Virus record (IMG/VR): IMGVR_UViG_3300048837_002321
Span: 1-36,654 of that record
Direction: 5' to 3' (one strand)
Length of the DNA: 36,654 bases
DNA from: a virus
The notes beneath the pieces are model-generated. The model saw only the letters and a list, made by a program, of their open reading frames with translations, did no database searches and was not told the origin of the DNA. Made by a program: the position numbers and the translations under genes. Of the stretch, positions 1-7,831 are shown piece by piece (position 1 is the first letter of the stretch; each line of letters begins with the position of its first letter).

Positions 1-1353
1 TCATGCTGCCGCCATCAGCGTGTTGGGCGACATCGCGGTGAGATCGCGAACGAGGCCGCTCAGCCCGTCCAGCCGCAGCCGAATGTCGGCGCCGGCCGGT
101 CCGACGACCACCCGCTCCACCAGCGACCGCACAATCCGCGCCTGCTCCGCCGGGAACAGATGCTCCCACAGCGGGTCAAGCCGATGCAGCGCGTCCTGCG
201 TCTCGCCCTCGGTCAGGTCAGGCGCCTCCCTGCGCGCCGCGCGCCACGTGCCGATCACGATCTCCGGCTGGCGCAGCAGCGCCCGCACCTGATCCACCAC
301 CGCCGCCTCGATCTCCGCCGCTGACACCCGGCGCACAATGGTGTCGTCCCTGACGGCATCCCCCTTCAGCACACGCTGCGCCACATAGTAGCGGTAGAGC
401 CGGCCGTTCTTTCGGGCGTGGGTCGGCGACAGCGCCCGCCCGTCCACTCCGAAGATCAGCCCCTTCAGCAGCGCCGGCGTCTGCGCCCGATTCTGGTTGG
501 CGCGGACCCGTGGGCTGACCTGCAGCACGGCATGTGCCCGGTCCCAAAGCTCCCGCGGCACGATCCCCTGGTGCTCGCCGGGATAGACCTGCCCCTTGTG
601 CGCGGCCTCGCCGACATAGGTCCGGTTGTTCAGCAGCTTGTAGACATCGCCCTTGTCCAGCGGCCGGCCCGCCTTGCTGGTGGCGCCCTCCGCCCGAAGG
701 CGGGCGACCGTCTCGATGCCCGATCCCGTCTCGACGAAGAGCTCGAATACGCGGCGCACCCGCGGCGCCTCGTCCTCATCCACCACCAGCTTGCGGGCCA
801 CGACGTCATAGCCGAGCGGCACCTTGCCCCCCATCCACATGCCGCGGGCGCGGGACGCTGCGAACTTGTCGCGGATTCTCTCGCCAATGACCTCCCGCTC
901 GAACTGCGCGAAGGAGAGCAGGATGTTCAGGGTCAGCCGACCCATGCTGGTGGTCGTGTTGAAGCTCTGCGTCACGGACACGAACGTCACGCCGTGCGCA
1001 TCCATAACCTCCACCAGCTTGGCGAAATCCATCAGCGAGCGGCTGAGCCGATCGATCTTGTAGACCACGATGACATCGACCAGGTCGGCCTGGATGTCAC
1101 GCAGCAGGCGTTGCAACGCCGGCCGCTCCAGCGTGCCGCCGGAGAACCCGCCATCGTCGTAGCGGTCGCGCACCAGCATCCACCCCTCGGCGCGCTGGCT
1201 GGTGATGTACGCTTCGCAGGCGTCGCGCTGCGCGTCGAGCGTGTTGAATTCCTTCTCCAGCCCCTCGTCCGTGGATTTCCGAGTGTAGACCGCGCAACGG
1301 AGCTTCTTCGTGGTCGCCGGCATGGCCGGCTCGATGCGGGCGCGGCGGGTCAT
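1..1353 (-). CDS. Serine site-specific recombinase (phage integrase/resolvase family)
   Basis: 450-aa recombinase that would cut and rejoin DNA at attachment sites through a phosphoserine intermediate. The N-terminal resolvase domain (about 18-165) carries the expected catalytic serine (S27, in YTRKS) and the DRLSR motif at 101-105. A 'recombinase' DNA-binding domain follows (about 175-275) and then a C-terminal region. The Cys residues of the zinc ribbon found in many large serine recombinases are not evident around LLKGLIF, where the chain reads SPTHARK instead. The start overlaps the DUF2924 stop by 4 bases (ATGA); an alternative Met at residue 11 exists. It is the last gene of a minus-strand operon headed by an ImmA/IrrE-like protease and an XRE regulator, so it is the likely integration/excision enzyme. 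The stop codon is at the first bases of the window. Family assignment is secure; the role as this prophage's integrase is inferred. Confidence 0.93.
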   Translation of the reverse strand: MTRRARIEPAMPATTKKLRCAVYTRKSTDEGLEKEFNTLDAQRDACEAYITSQRAEGWMLVRDRYDDGGFSGGTLERPALQRLLRDIQADLVDVIVVYKIDRLSRSLMDFAKLVEVMDAHGVTFVSVTQSFNTTTSMGRLTLNILLSFAQFEREVIGERIRDKFAASRARGMWMGGKVPLGYDVVARKLVVDEDEAPRVRRVFELFVETGSGIETVARLRAEGATSKAGRPLDKGDVYKLLNNRTYVGEAAHKGQVYPGEHQGIVPRELWDRAHAVLQVSPRVRANQNRAQTPALLKGLIFGVDGRALSPTHARKNGRLYRYYVAQRVLKGDAVRDDTIVRRVSAAEIEAAVVDQVRALLRQPEIVIGTWRAARREAPDLTEGETQDALHRLDPLWEHLFPAEQARIVRSLVERVVVGPAGADIRLRLDGLSGLVRDLTAMSPNTLMAAA

Positions 1354-1865
1354 GCGTCACCCCGCGCCCGCAGCCCGAAGAACGTCCAGCCATTCCAGCG
1401 CGTGCCGGTGATGTGGCGCGCGATAGCCGAGAGCGACTGATACGGCCGTCCCTCGAATTCGAAGTTGTTGATGCGCACGGTGACCACGTGCTGCACGCCC
1501 TGCCATTCCCGGATGAGGCGCGTGCCGGCCAGCGGGCGGCTGTCGGCGCGGATTCGGCGCAGAACGACGTTGCCGCCATCCAGTTGCTCACCCAGCGCGA
1601 CGAGCCGGTCGACGGTCTCGGGCTTCAGCCCGCCATAGGCCAATTCCTGGATGCGATAGGCCAGCCGGCTTTGGATGTAGGCCCGGTTCCAGGGCGGCGG
1701 CTCCTTGCCGAACAGTTCGCGCCACTGCTGCTTCAACGTAGCGGTCGGCGCCGCCTGCAGCGCGGCGAGCCGCGACAGCACCTGCGTCGGCGGGATCTTC
1801 GGGATGGTGGGCGCCGGCGGCGCGGCATTCTGCTGCCTTGCCTTCGTGCTCGATCGTTTGGTCAT
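1350..1865 (-). CDS. DUF2924 domain-containing protein
   Basis: 171-aa basic protein. The first 25 residues look disordered and rich in Lys, Ala and Pro. The rest matches the DUF2924 pattern: a leading L-x2-L segment, WRELFGKEPPPWNR, LAYRIQELAYGGL, and a C-terminal FEFEGRPYQSLSAIARHITG with WNGW. In this family DUF2924 commonly sits directly upstream of a serine recombinase, as it does here, with ATGA coupling at both ends. A DNA-binding accessory role for the recombinase is plausible, but the function is not established. The ATG start is fixed by its overlap with the upstream stop codon. Confidence 0.88.
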   Translation of the reverse strand: MTKRSSTKARQQNAAPPAPTIPKIPPTQVLSRLAALQAAPTATLKQQWRELFGKEPPPWNRAYIQSRLAYRIQELAYGGLKPETVDRLVALGEQLDGGNVVLRRIRADSRPLAGTRLIREWQGVQHVVTVRINNFEFEGRPYQSLSAIARHITGTRWNGWTFFGLRARGDA

Positions 1866-2068
1866 GCGACTCCCTTTCTCCTGGGGTTCGCATGACCGCG
1901 CTGCCTGGCGGTTGAGTGTAGGCGAATGTCTCCGCGGGCCTCGACCTGCGCGGCATCCCGCGCGAGATCCTCGTCAGCGCGGCTGCGCAGCCGCAGCAGG
2001 CCCGCTGCGAGGATGGCGCAGACCTCCCGGAGGTGGGGCGGCAGATGATGATTGGTCGGCAGGGGCAT
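1862..2068 (-). CDS. Small conserved hypothetical protein upstream of DUF2924
   Basis: 68-aa protein beginning MPLPTNHHLPPHLRE. It has a hydrophobic helix (VCAILAAGLLRLR), an acidic-basic stretch and a basic C-terminus containing SGHAN-like HANPRRK. The reading frame stays open upstream to 2152, but the only in-frame ATG is at 2068; the upstream GTG would overlap the preceding gene heavily. A ggggagg sequence lies about 20 bases before this ATG, further than is usual, so the start is uncertain. The stop overlaps the DUF2924 start (ATGA). I recall similar short proteins next to DUF2924 and recombinase genes, but no function is known. Confidence 0.65.
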   Translation of the reverse strand: MPLPTNHHLPPHLREVCAILAAGLLRLRSRADEDLARDAAQVEARGDIRLHSTARQRGHANPRRKGVA

Positions 2069-2100
2069 CGGGATCCAGCACGCATTGTCCTGCCTCCCCT

Positions 2101-2898
2101 TTACGTATTCGCGCGGCCGTTTTTCCCACGCCCTGGCCCAGGTGCGCTGCACCGACTCTGGGTCGCCCCGGTGGGAGGAACTTCATCGCGGCGGAGACGA
2201 TGGTAGAACCGGCTGACCCGCTGCTTGACCGCACTCTCGCTCGGGACGTTGTTGGGGCCATAGGTGGTTGAAAACCAATCCATCAAGCGCCGCACCGTCT
2301 CGGCCTGGATGTCGGGAAGGCCCTCGTTGTGGGCGATTGCCCCCAACTCGCACAGGCAGTCCTCCCACTCATGCCGCGGCGGTGCGCCGCGCGCGGCCGG
2401 GGCGAACCATGCGCGCGGGGGCGCCCACACAGTCGCCGGCGGAAGAGTCGGCGACGACGGCGGCGCGTCGCCGGTACCGAGATCGTGCTCCATCTCGAAG
2501 CGCTCCAGCTCATCATGCCGGACCACCAGCTGGGCGCGCTTCACGACCAAGGCGTGCCGCTCGCCATTCTCGTCGATCGGCTCCAGCAATTCGCCCGCTG
2601 GGCTTAGAAAGCGCGCGATCTGGCCCGCGCCGTTCTGCATGACCGCATAGGCATCGATGCGCGATAGATCGATCGGACCGACGTGGTGCAGGCGACCTCT
2701 CGGCTCCACCCGAACCCGCTCGTCAGCGGCCCGGTGCGTGTCGCTCACCTCCATCAAGAGCGCGGCAACCGGAAAGGACAGGCAGAGCTCGCCTTCCAGC
2801 ACGTAGGCGGAGATATCATCGGCATCCATGGCCCAGCGCACAAAGATCTCGCGCAGCGTGTAGTAGGGTTTTCGCCGGTTCGTCTTGGCCACGATCAC
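2101..2898 (-). CDS. Hypothetical protein with helical C-terminal region
   Basis: 265-aa protein, no family recognised. It starts with GTG in a 4-base GTGA overlap with the XRE regulator gene. The N-terminal half (1-125) mixes strand and helix and holds TLREIFVRWAMDADD. The middle (about 140-175) is a Pro/Ala-rich linker. Residues about 190-240 are helical and resemble a DNA-binding or recruitment module (ETVRRLMDWF, then AVKQRVSRFYHRLRR). Its position in the regulator operon suggests a regulatory role, which is inference only. The last 10 codons may reflect a frame change: the overlapping frame encodes a W-E-K-x4-Y-V-K tail that also ends the sigma-like protein at 4193-4822 (see findings). 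Confidence 0.75.
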   Translation of the reverse strand: MIVAKTNRRKPYYTLREIFVRWAMDADDISAYVLEGELCLSFPVAALLMEVSDTHRAADERVRVEPRGRLHHVGPIDLSRIDAYAVMQNGAGQIARFLSPAGELLEPIDENGERHALVVKRAQLVVRHDELERFEMEHDLGTGDAPPSSPTLPPATVWAPPRAWFAPAARGAPPRHEWEDCLCELGAIAHNEGLPDIQAETVRRLMDWFSTTYGPNNVPSESAVKQRVSRFYHRLRRDEVPPTGATQSRCSAPGPGRGKNGRANT

Positions 2899-3176
2899 CT
2901 CCGCTCGATCGCACGCAGGCGCCGATAGGCCCGCACCACCTTGGCCATGTCCTGCCGCATGTCGGGTGGCAGGCGATGCGCCTCGACAAACAGATCGTCC
3001 ATCAGCAGCCCGAGGATGGCCGCCGCCCGTTCGATAAGCTGGTCGCGCGGCGGGCTCTCGAGGTCCCGTTCGATCCGCGACCAGTACGCGGCCGAGATGC
3101 CCAGACGTTCGGCCATGTCGGTCAGCCCGATGCTGAGCTCCGTCCGCCGCTCGCGAAGCACGCTGCCGAAGCTCAC
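2895..3176 (-). CDS. XRE-family helix-turn-helix transcriptional regulator
   Basis: 93-aa protein made of a single helix-turn-helix domain (about residues 5-62) with the classic XRE pattern: LRERR, TDMAERLGIS as the first helices, then SAAYWSRIER as the recognition helix. A short helical C-terminal tail (MRQDMAKVVRAYRRLRA) may support dimerisation. It starts with GTG in a GTGA overlap with the upstream metalloprotease gene and is GTGA-coupled to the next gene. An XRE regulator paired with an ImmA/IrrE protease is the layout of the ImmR/ImmA switch of ICEBs1 and similar phages, where the protease cleaves the repressor. By analogy this is the likely lysogeny repressor; operators would lie at 3905-4192. 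Confidence 0.9.
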   Translation of the reverse strand: MSFGSVLRERRTELSIGLTDMAERLGISAAYWSRIERDLESPPRDQLIERAAAILGLLMDDLFVEAHRLPPDMRQDMAKVVRAYRRLRAIERR

Positions 3177-3904
3177 GGCCTGCCTCCCTCGATTAGGCGG
3201 TAGCGCTGCAGGCGCACCGCAATGAATCGATCGGACACGCCGAAATCCCCCGCCAAGGCGGCGACAACACCGGCCAGCGCCTCGGGCGGCGTGTCGTGCG
3301 CGAGAACCCGGCAGCCGACACGCCCGCGGTGCGGCGCGTTCACCATGCGCAGCTTCTCGGAGCGGGCATGCTTCACCAGGCGCAAATGCAGGGAGACGGG
3401 CGGGGCCAGCAGCGCGCCCATGAACTCATTGGCCCGCCGCTCTTCGCGTACGGCGGCGCCGTCGAAGCTGTGCGGCCCGGAGGTGACTGACCGATAGCGA
3501 CGGGCGGATTGCCGCGTGGCCGCCGGCACGTCGAACACGACATGCCCAAGCTCGTGCGCCAGGGTGCTCAGCAGCAACTCGGGCCGGTCGGCCAGCATCG
3601 TCGCATTGATCGAGACGAGGGCGATGCCGGGCGCCGAGGGATCGGTCTCGCAAATGCCGAGCACCGGCTGGCGATCCTCATCGTGGACCGCATGGGCGAA
3701 GTCCCAATGGACCTCCACGCCACTGCGGTTGATCTCCAGACGGGTCGCCGCGGCGGCGAGATCCTTGGGGTCGAGCGCCCAGGGGCCGTCGCGGCGGGGG
3801 ACCGCCTGGCGCAACTGGGATGCAACCGACCAGACGGTGTCCGCGGCCAGCGGGTGCGGGGCCTTGGACGTGGGGTCGTGCGGGTAGGACAGGGAAAGCG
3901 ACAT
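3173..3904 (-). CDS. ImmA/IrrE-type metallo-endopeptidase
   Basis: 243-aa protein with the zinc-protease signature HELGH (residues 117-121) followed downstream by EERRANEFMGALLAP, which supplies the usual third acidic ligand of the family. The N-terminal part is a mixed alpha/beta region and the C-terminus contains a helical segment ending RLQRYRLI. In the ImmA/IrrE family such proteases inactivate a partner XRE repressor in response to stress. Here the partner would be the gene directly downstream, coupled by GTGA. The start is placed at the ATG at 3904 because ggagg lies about 8 bases upstream; a longer form from 3931 lacks a ribosome-binding site. First gene of the leftward operon. Confidence 0.88.
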   Translation of the reverse strand: MSLSLSYPHDPTSKAPHPLAADTVWSVASQLRQAVPRRDGPWALDPKDLAAAATRLEINRSGVEVHWDFAHAVHDEDRQPVLGICETDPSAPGIALVSINATMLADRPELLLSTLAHELGHVVFDVPAATRQSARRYRSVTSGPHSFDGAAVREERRANEFMGALLAPPVSLHLRLVKHARSEKLRMVNAPHRGRVGCRVLAHDTPPEALAGVVAALAGDFGVSDRFIAVRLQRYRLIEGGRP

Positions 3905-4192
3905 CGCGGGGGGCCTCCGTGGTTTACGCATCTGCGCAACGCGATGTTCTATTTATGTTCCTGCTCCCGGGTGAGTCCATCGTCCTGTTAGGGGGTCAGT
4001 CAATAAATAGCCGAAACGATAACCGTATCCGCTTCTGCCACATCTAACGCATTGATATAGAGACAGAATTGCGTGGTCAGAAATTCCGGTCATTTCCTGG
4101 CCAGGAATAACTACCCTTCCAGGCTGATCGCCCTCCTATCCGCGTGGTTCGTTCCTGCCGTCGCCATCACCCGGCGCAGCAGGAGAGTTCAA
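3905..4192. promoter_or_regulatory. Divergent control region between the lysogeny-type and early operons
   Basis: About 290 bases, clearly AT-richer than the flanks, between two divergently transcribed operons. It holds an 8-base inverted repeat with widely spaced arms (CTATTTAT at 3949-3956 and ATAAATAG at 4003-4010) and a perfect 14-base palindrome at 4094-4107. Both are candidates for operators of the XRE regulator. No -35/-10 pair matches consensus well enough to name. An open frame from 4073 crosses part of this region, but no ribosome-binding site supports its start. Confidence 0.6.
4094..4107. promoter_or_regulatory. Perfect 14-bp palindrome, candidate operator
   Basis: TTCCTGGCCAGGAA reads the same on both strands. 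It lies about 86 bases upstream of the sigma-like gene start and inside the divergent control region, a typical place for a repressor site. Binding by the XRE protein is inference. Confidence 0.45.
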
Positions 4193-4822
4193 ATGAGCGC
4201 GCAACGTGCTGAAGCGCATCGAGAACCACCGCTATTGGAGGCCGCGGACCTCCGGGTCGCCCTCACGACCGCCGCCGTCCAGGCCGCCCGAGGGGCTCGC
4301 CGCCTGCGCCTCGGGCGCGCCGATCGGGACGACCTGCGCCAGGACATTCTGGTCGCGCTGCTGGAGCGCCTGGAGCAGTTCGATCCGGCGCGCGGGGCCT
4401 GGAGCACCTTCACCGGCGTGGTCGCCCGGACGGTCGTCGCCGATCGTGCGCGCGCCCATCGGGGCCGGCACGGCGCCTGCCTGGCGCTCGATCTCGATCA
4501 GTTCCCGGCAGGCGCCTCAGCCACCCAGCAGGACTGCGCCGATCCGGTCCTGACCTTGGACCTGCAGCGCGTGGCGGCGGAGCTGCCGCTGCAGCCGCAG
4601 GAACTGCTGCGCCTGCTCGCCGCGATGGGGGATGTCGCCGCGGCGCAGCGTGCGGACGTGCGCTCCACCACCGCCTTCTATCGCGCGGTCGCCGACCTGC
4701 GCTGCTGGCTGCGAGCGTCGGGCATGCGGCCGCCGGCCGACGTGCGCGGACAGCCGCGCGCGGGGCGGTGGGAAAAATCGGCCCCCGGATACGTAAAGAA
4801 AGAAATGCCGAACCATGCCTGA
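4193..4822 (+). CDS. Sigma-70-like (ECF region 2-like) protein
   Basis: 209-aa protein at the head of the rightward early operon. Residues about 40-95 resemble sigma-70 region 2: RADRDDLRQDILVALLERLEQFD, then WSTFTGVVARTVVADRARAHR. The C-terminal part (about 125-180) is helical and could be a degenerate region 4, but a clear sigma-4 helix-turn-helix is not obvious. The start at 4193 follows aggagag with 6-base spacing; the frame is open further upstream without a ribosome-binding site. It ends with a short basic tail (WEKSAPGYVKK). It may redirect host RNA polymerase to phage promoters or act as an anti-repressor-like regulator. The sigma assignment is moderate. Confidence 0.7.
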   Translation: MSAQRAEAHREPPLLEAADLRVALTTAAVQAARGARRLRLGRADRDDLRQDILVALLERLEQFDPARGAWSTFTGVVARTVVADRARAHRGRHGACLALDLDQFPAGASATQQDCADPVLTLDLQRVAAELPLQPQELLRLLAAMGDVAAAQRADVRSTTAFYRAVADLRCWLRASGMRPPADVRGQPRAGRWEKSAPGYVKKEMPNHA

Positions 4823-4838
4823 GAGGGAGAGCCGATCA

Positions 4839-5222
4839 ATGCGCATTGCGCACCTGACCCTTGAGACTGCCGAGACGATGTCGTGCGCCGATGCGTTGCT
4901 CGATGTCGTGCTGACGGAGAACGGCCTGTGTGATTGTTTCGCCGATGCGGCGCCCGGCGATGCCATCGTCTACCACATGGGCCTGCTCGCCCGTGATCGC
5001 GACAAGGCGGCGTCCGAACTGCCGGCCGAGCGGCGCGAGGATCTCGAGGCTGTCGCGCGTCGCGTTTGGGCGATGGCGGAGGCTGGCCTTGGCCATCTCG
5101 TGCAGCGCCGCGTCGCTGAAGGGCGCTGCGCCTATCTGCTGATCGTTCGGCCCCGGCCACTGAGCGCACGCAGCGCCGCCGGCTACGCGCTGGCCGACCT
5201 GCTCGGCCGGGAGGCGGCGTGA
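4839..5222 (+). CDS. Hypothetical phage early protein
   Basis: 127-aa protein, family not recognised. It begins MRIAHLTLETAETMS and contains an aromatic segment (IVYHMGLLARDRD), a helical middle (ERREDLEAVARRVWAMAEAG) and a short hydrophobic strand (CAYLLIVRPR). The pattern of a short beta strand, helices and a final strand suggests a small winged-helix-like or other alpha/beta fold, but no DNA-contact motif can be named. The start is set at 4839 because gagggagag precedes it; an in-frame ATG at 4815 lies inside the end of the sigma-like gene. Its stop overlaps the next start by one base (TGATG). Confidence 0.72.
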   Translation: MRIAHLTLETAETMSCADALLDVVLTENGLCDCFADAAPGDAIVYHMGLLARDRDKAASELPAERREDLEAVARRVWAMAEAGLGHLVQRRVAEGRCAYLLIVRPRPLSARSAAGYALADLLGREAA

Positions 5223-5764
5223 TGGAAGCCTCCCGCCGCAACCACCCGACGATCGACGACATGCGCCTGCTGCCGATCGGCCAGGTGATCGACCTGCCGG
5301 CCGAGCATCTCGCTCTGCTGCAGGAGGAGGCGCGGTCGCGTCTCGACATCGCCAAGCGGGCGCTCGACTGGATCGAGGGCGCCATCGCCATGCGCTTCGA
5401 GCAGCGCGCCATCGGCGCCCGCGCCGCGGCCGGGAAGGACACTGGCACCGTCCGCTTCCAGGACGGCAACGTCGAGGTCACCGCTGATCTGCCTAAGCGG
5501 GTGGAATGGGACCAGACGCGGCTCGCCGCGCTGTCCGAGCAGATCCGCGCTGGCGGCGAGGATCCGGGCCAGTACGTCGAGGTCAGCTTCAAGGTCTCGG
5601 AGCGGGCCTACACCGCCTGGCCGGAGCGCATTCGCGCCGCCTTCGAGCCGGCCCGCACCGTGCGCACAGGTCGCGCCACCTATCGCCTCGCCATCATGTC
5701 GGAGACCGCGCGGCGGGACAGCCCACATGCCGGCGCCCTCCATCCTCTGCGGGGGGCTCTCTGA
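5222..5764 (+). CDS. Hypothetical phage protein (early operon)
   Basis: 180-aa hydrophilic protein. Residues about 25-70 form a long amphipathic helix rich in Glu, Arg and Ala (LLQEEARSRLDIAKRALDW). A strand-rich part follows (TGTVRFQDGNVEVTADL) and a segment with WDQTRLAALSEQIRAGGEDP, then VEVSFKVSERAYTAWP. I recall proteins of this kind upstream of AAA_24-type phage ATPases, where they are annotated as hypothetical; an accessory recombination role is possible but unproven. It is translationally coupled on both sides through TGATG junctions; a GTG at 5219 is an alternative start. Confidence 0.75.
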   Translation: MEASRRNHPTIDDMRLLPIGQVIDLPAEHLALLQEEARSRLDIAKRALDWIEGAIAMRFEQRAIGARAAAGKDTGTVRFQDGNVEVTADLPKRVEWDQTRLAALSEQIRAGGEDPGQYVEVSFKVSERAYTAWPERIRAAFEPARTVRTGRATYRLAIMSETARRDSPHAGALHPLRGAL

Positions 5765-6606
5765 TGGCGCTGCGCATCGTCACGGCCGACGACCGGATCT
5801 CTGCCGCCGCGAACAAGACCACGATGGTCATCGTCGGCGAGAGCGGGTCGGGCAAGACCACGCTCGTCAAGGTACTGCCCGCCGTCGAGACGGCCTTCCT
5901 CGACCTCGAAGCCGGCATGAAGTCGGTGCAGGACTGGCGCGGCGACAGCATCCCCGTGCGCTGCTTCGAGGACATGGTCGTTCTCACCTCCCTGATCGGC
6001 GGCCCGAACCCTGCCGCCCCGCCCACCGCCTTCTTTTCGAACGAGCACTACGCCCACTACGCCGCCCAGCATCCCGACCTCGTCGCAATGCTTGCCCGGA
6101 AGTCGATCATCTTCGTCGACAGCATCACCGATCTGACGCGCCAGGCCATGGTCTGGGCCAAGAAGCAGCCCGAGGCCTTCTCCGACAAGACCGGTAAGCC
6201 GGACACCCGCGGCGCCTATGGGCTGCTCGGGCGCGAGGTCATTGGCCTGCTGAAGCACCTCCAGCACGCGCCAGGCAAGACGGTGATCCTGGTCGGCATC
6301 CTGGAGAAGCACACCGACGACTTCGGCCGCGTCGCCTGGCAGCCGCAGATGGAGGGCGGCAAGGCCGGCCGCGAACTCCCCGGCATCGTCGATCAGGTCA
6401 TCACCCTCTCGCTGTTCTCCCGCGATGGCGACGGCGCGCTGGTCCACGACCCTCAGCGCGGCACGGAACGCCGGCTGGTCTGCCAGGCGGGCAACCGCTT
6501 CGGGCTGCCGGCCAAGGACCGCTCTGGCCGCCTCGATGAGACCGAGCCGCCGGATCTGCTCGCGCTGCTCCGCAAGATCAACGCCCCAGCCGCATCCCCC
6601 GCCTGA
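5764..6606 (+). CDS. AAA-family ATPase (phage nucleotide-binding protein, AAA_24-like)
   Basis: 280-aa ATPase with a Walker A motif GESGSGKTT near residues 24-32 and a Walker B-type strand IIFVDSITD near 116-124. The short RecA-like core with LLGREVIGLLKHLQ and VILVGILEK matches the phage AAA_24 group, which in many phages lies next to a single-strand binding protein and a RecB-like nuclease, as here. It probably acts in phage recombination or replication, loading or remodelling a partner on DNA. The start ATG shares its A with the previous stop (TGATG). ATPase identity is secure; the exact role is inferred from context. Confidence 0.87.
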   Translation: MALRIVTADDRISAAANKTTMVIVGESGSGKTTLVKVLPAVETAFLDLEAGMKSVQDWRGDSIPVRCFEDMVVLTSLIGGPNPAAPPTAFFSNEHYAHYAAQHPDLVAMLARKSIIFVDSITDLTRQAMVWAKKQPEAFSDKTGKPDTRGAYGLLGREVIGLLKHLQHAPGKTVILVGILEKHTDDFGRVAWQPQMEGGKAGRELPGIVDQVITLSLFSRDGDGALVHDPQRGTERRLVCQAGNRFGLPAKDRSGRLDETEPPDLLALLRKINAPAASPA

Positions 6607-6632
6607 CCCGAACCCGAGAGGCACACCGATCG

Positions 6633-7358
6633 ATGTACGACATGAACGACGCCGAACTGCCGCGTGGCTCCGACCTCATCCCGGACGGCACCTTTGCCAA
6701 GGTGACCATGGTGATCCGCCCTGGCGGGGTGGATGGTCAGGGCGAGGCCGACCGCGGTCTCCTGAAGGCATCCCGTGGCGGCGGCGACACCGCCATGGTG
6801 GACGGCGAATTCACCGTCGCCGCGGGTCCGCACATCCGCCGCAAATTCTGGCAGACCTTCACGGTGGTCGGCGGCAAGGTCGATGAGCACGGCGTGTCCA
6901 TCGCCTGGAAGATCTCGAAGGGGACCTTCCGCGCAATGATCGACAGCGCGCTGGGCCTCGACCCGCAGGATATGGGCGAGGCAGCCAAGGCGAAGCGGGT
7001 CCTGCGTGGATTGTCCGACCTGTCAGGCATCACCTTCGCCGCAAAGATCCGGGTCGAGCCGGCGAATGACCCGCGCTACAGCGACAGCAACCGCCTCGAC
7101 CGCGTGGTGCTGCCGGGCGAGCCCGAATATGCGCGCATCATGGCGGGCGAGTCGGTGCCGGCTTCGCCCAGCGGCCAGCGCACAGCAAAGCCCGCCGCGG
7201 CTCCTGCGCCGAGTGCGCCGGCCTGGGCCAGCACGGCAGCGCCACAGGCCGCCGCACCAGCGTCGCCCTCCTGGGCTGCACCGGCTGCCACGCCGTCCGC
7301 CCCACCCCCGCGTTCGGCACCCCCTGCGGCAGGCGGCCCGGCTTGGCTGAACGGGTGA
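6633..7358 (+). CDS. DUF669-like phage protein, possible ssDNA-binding partner
   Basis: 241-aa protein with two parts. Residues 1-170 are a folded domain: ELPRGSDLIPDGTFAKV, RRKFWQTFTVVGG and TFRAMIDSALGLDP are typical of phage proteins encoded just after AAA_24 ATPases and often grouped with DUF669. Residues 175-241 are a low-complexity Ala/Pro/Ser tail ending in PAWLNG, reminiscent of the disordered tails of single-strand DNA-binding proteins. Interestingly the primase at 9887-12832 ends with a similar PPAWLDG motif. The start follows gagagg. Binding to single-stranded DNA is inference. Confidence 0.72.
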   Translation: MYDMNDAELPRGSDLIPDGTFAKVTMVIRPGGVDGQGEADRGLLKASRGGGDTAMVDGEFTVAAGPHIRRKFWQTFTVVGGKVDEHGVSIAWKISKGTFRAMIDSALGLDPQDMGEAAKAKRVLRGLSDLSGITFAAKIRVEPANDPRYSDSNRLDRVVLPGEPEYARIMAGESVPASPSGQRTAKPAAAPAPSAPAWASTAAPQAAAPASPSWAAPAATPSAPPPRSAPPAAGGPAWLNG

Positions 7359-7365
7359 TGCACCG

Positions 7366-7821
7366 ATGGTCCGTCGCCGCTGGACGCGGCCGGCGCAGCC
7401 GCGTGCTGCGGCCAAGCCCCTGCCACCGCCGCGCGGCTGCTCGCCGGAGGATCAGGTACGTCGCCTCACCTGTGCGCTCTGCGGCCGGGAGGCGAAGGGG
7501 TTCGGCTACATCCACGAGATGCGGTTGGGCGAGTTTCCCCACCACCGCTTCTGCTCAATGCGATGCTGCGAGGCAGGCGGCGCGATGGCCCGCAGGTCCA
7601 ATGGCGTGATCGACAAAACGCAGATGGAGGAGCGCGCGGTGAAGGACGCGCGCCGGCCGCTCGCGGAAGTGCTGGTGGAGCTGAACCTCATGGCGCCGTT
7701 CCATGACCGCAGTGCGATGGAGATCGACCGCATCATCGAGGCCTGCGTCGACGGCTTCCAGGCATCCATGCAGCGCCAGGCCGCCGAGCGGGATCCGCTC
7801 GACGACCCGATCCCATTTTAG
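7366..7821 (+). CDS. Cys-rich phage protein with zinc-finger-like motif (DUF6511-like)
   Basis: 151-aa protein. After a basic Pro/Arg-rich N-terminus, residues 36-68 hold a CxxC pair (CALCGREAKG) and a second Cys group (RFCSMRCCE), a likely zinc-binding knuckle. The rest is helical, with an ARRPLAEVLVELNLM segment and ending DDPIPF. The latter resembles the acidic C-terminal tail (DDDIPF) of single-strand binding proteins, which recruits partner proteins. The family name is tentative. It is spaced 7 bases after the previous stop and lies in the same operon as recombination genes. A role in protein-protein recruitment at replication forks is speculative. Confidence 0.7.
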   Translation: MVRRRWTRPAQPRAAAKPLPPPRGCSPEDQVRRLTCALCGREAKGFGYIHEMRLGEFPHHRFCSMRCCEAGGAMARRSNGVIDKTQMEERAVKDARRPLAEVLVELNLMAPFHDRSAMEIDRIIEACVDGFQASMQRQAAERDPLDDPIPF

Positions 7822-7831
7822 GGGGTTGGCC

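Noticed and set aside
418-1440. 340-aa open frame on the plus strand across the recombinase gene.
   Set aside because: It is antisense to a secure recombinase; composition is low-information and no domain is seen.
4073-4192. Upstream extension of the sigma-like protein from a GTG at 4073.
   Set aside because: No ribosome-binding site at 4073, the sequence covers the likely control region and palindrome, and aggagag precedes the ATG at 4193.
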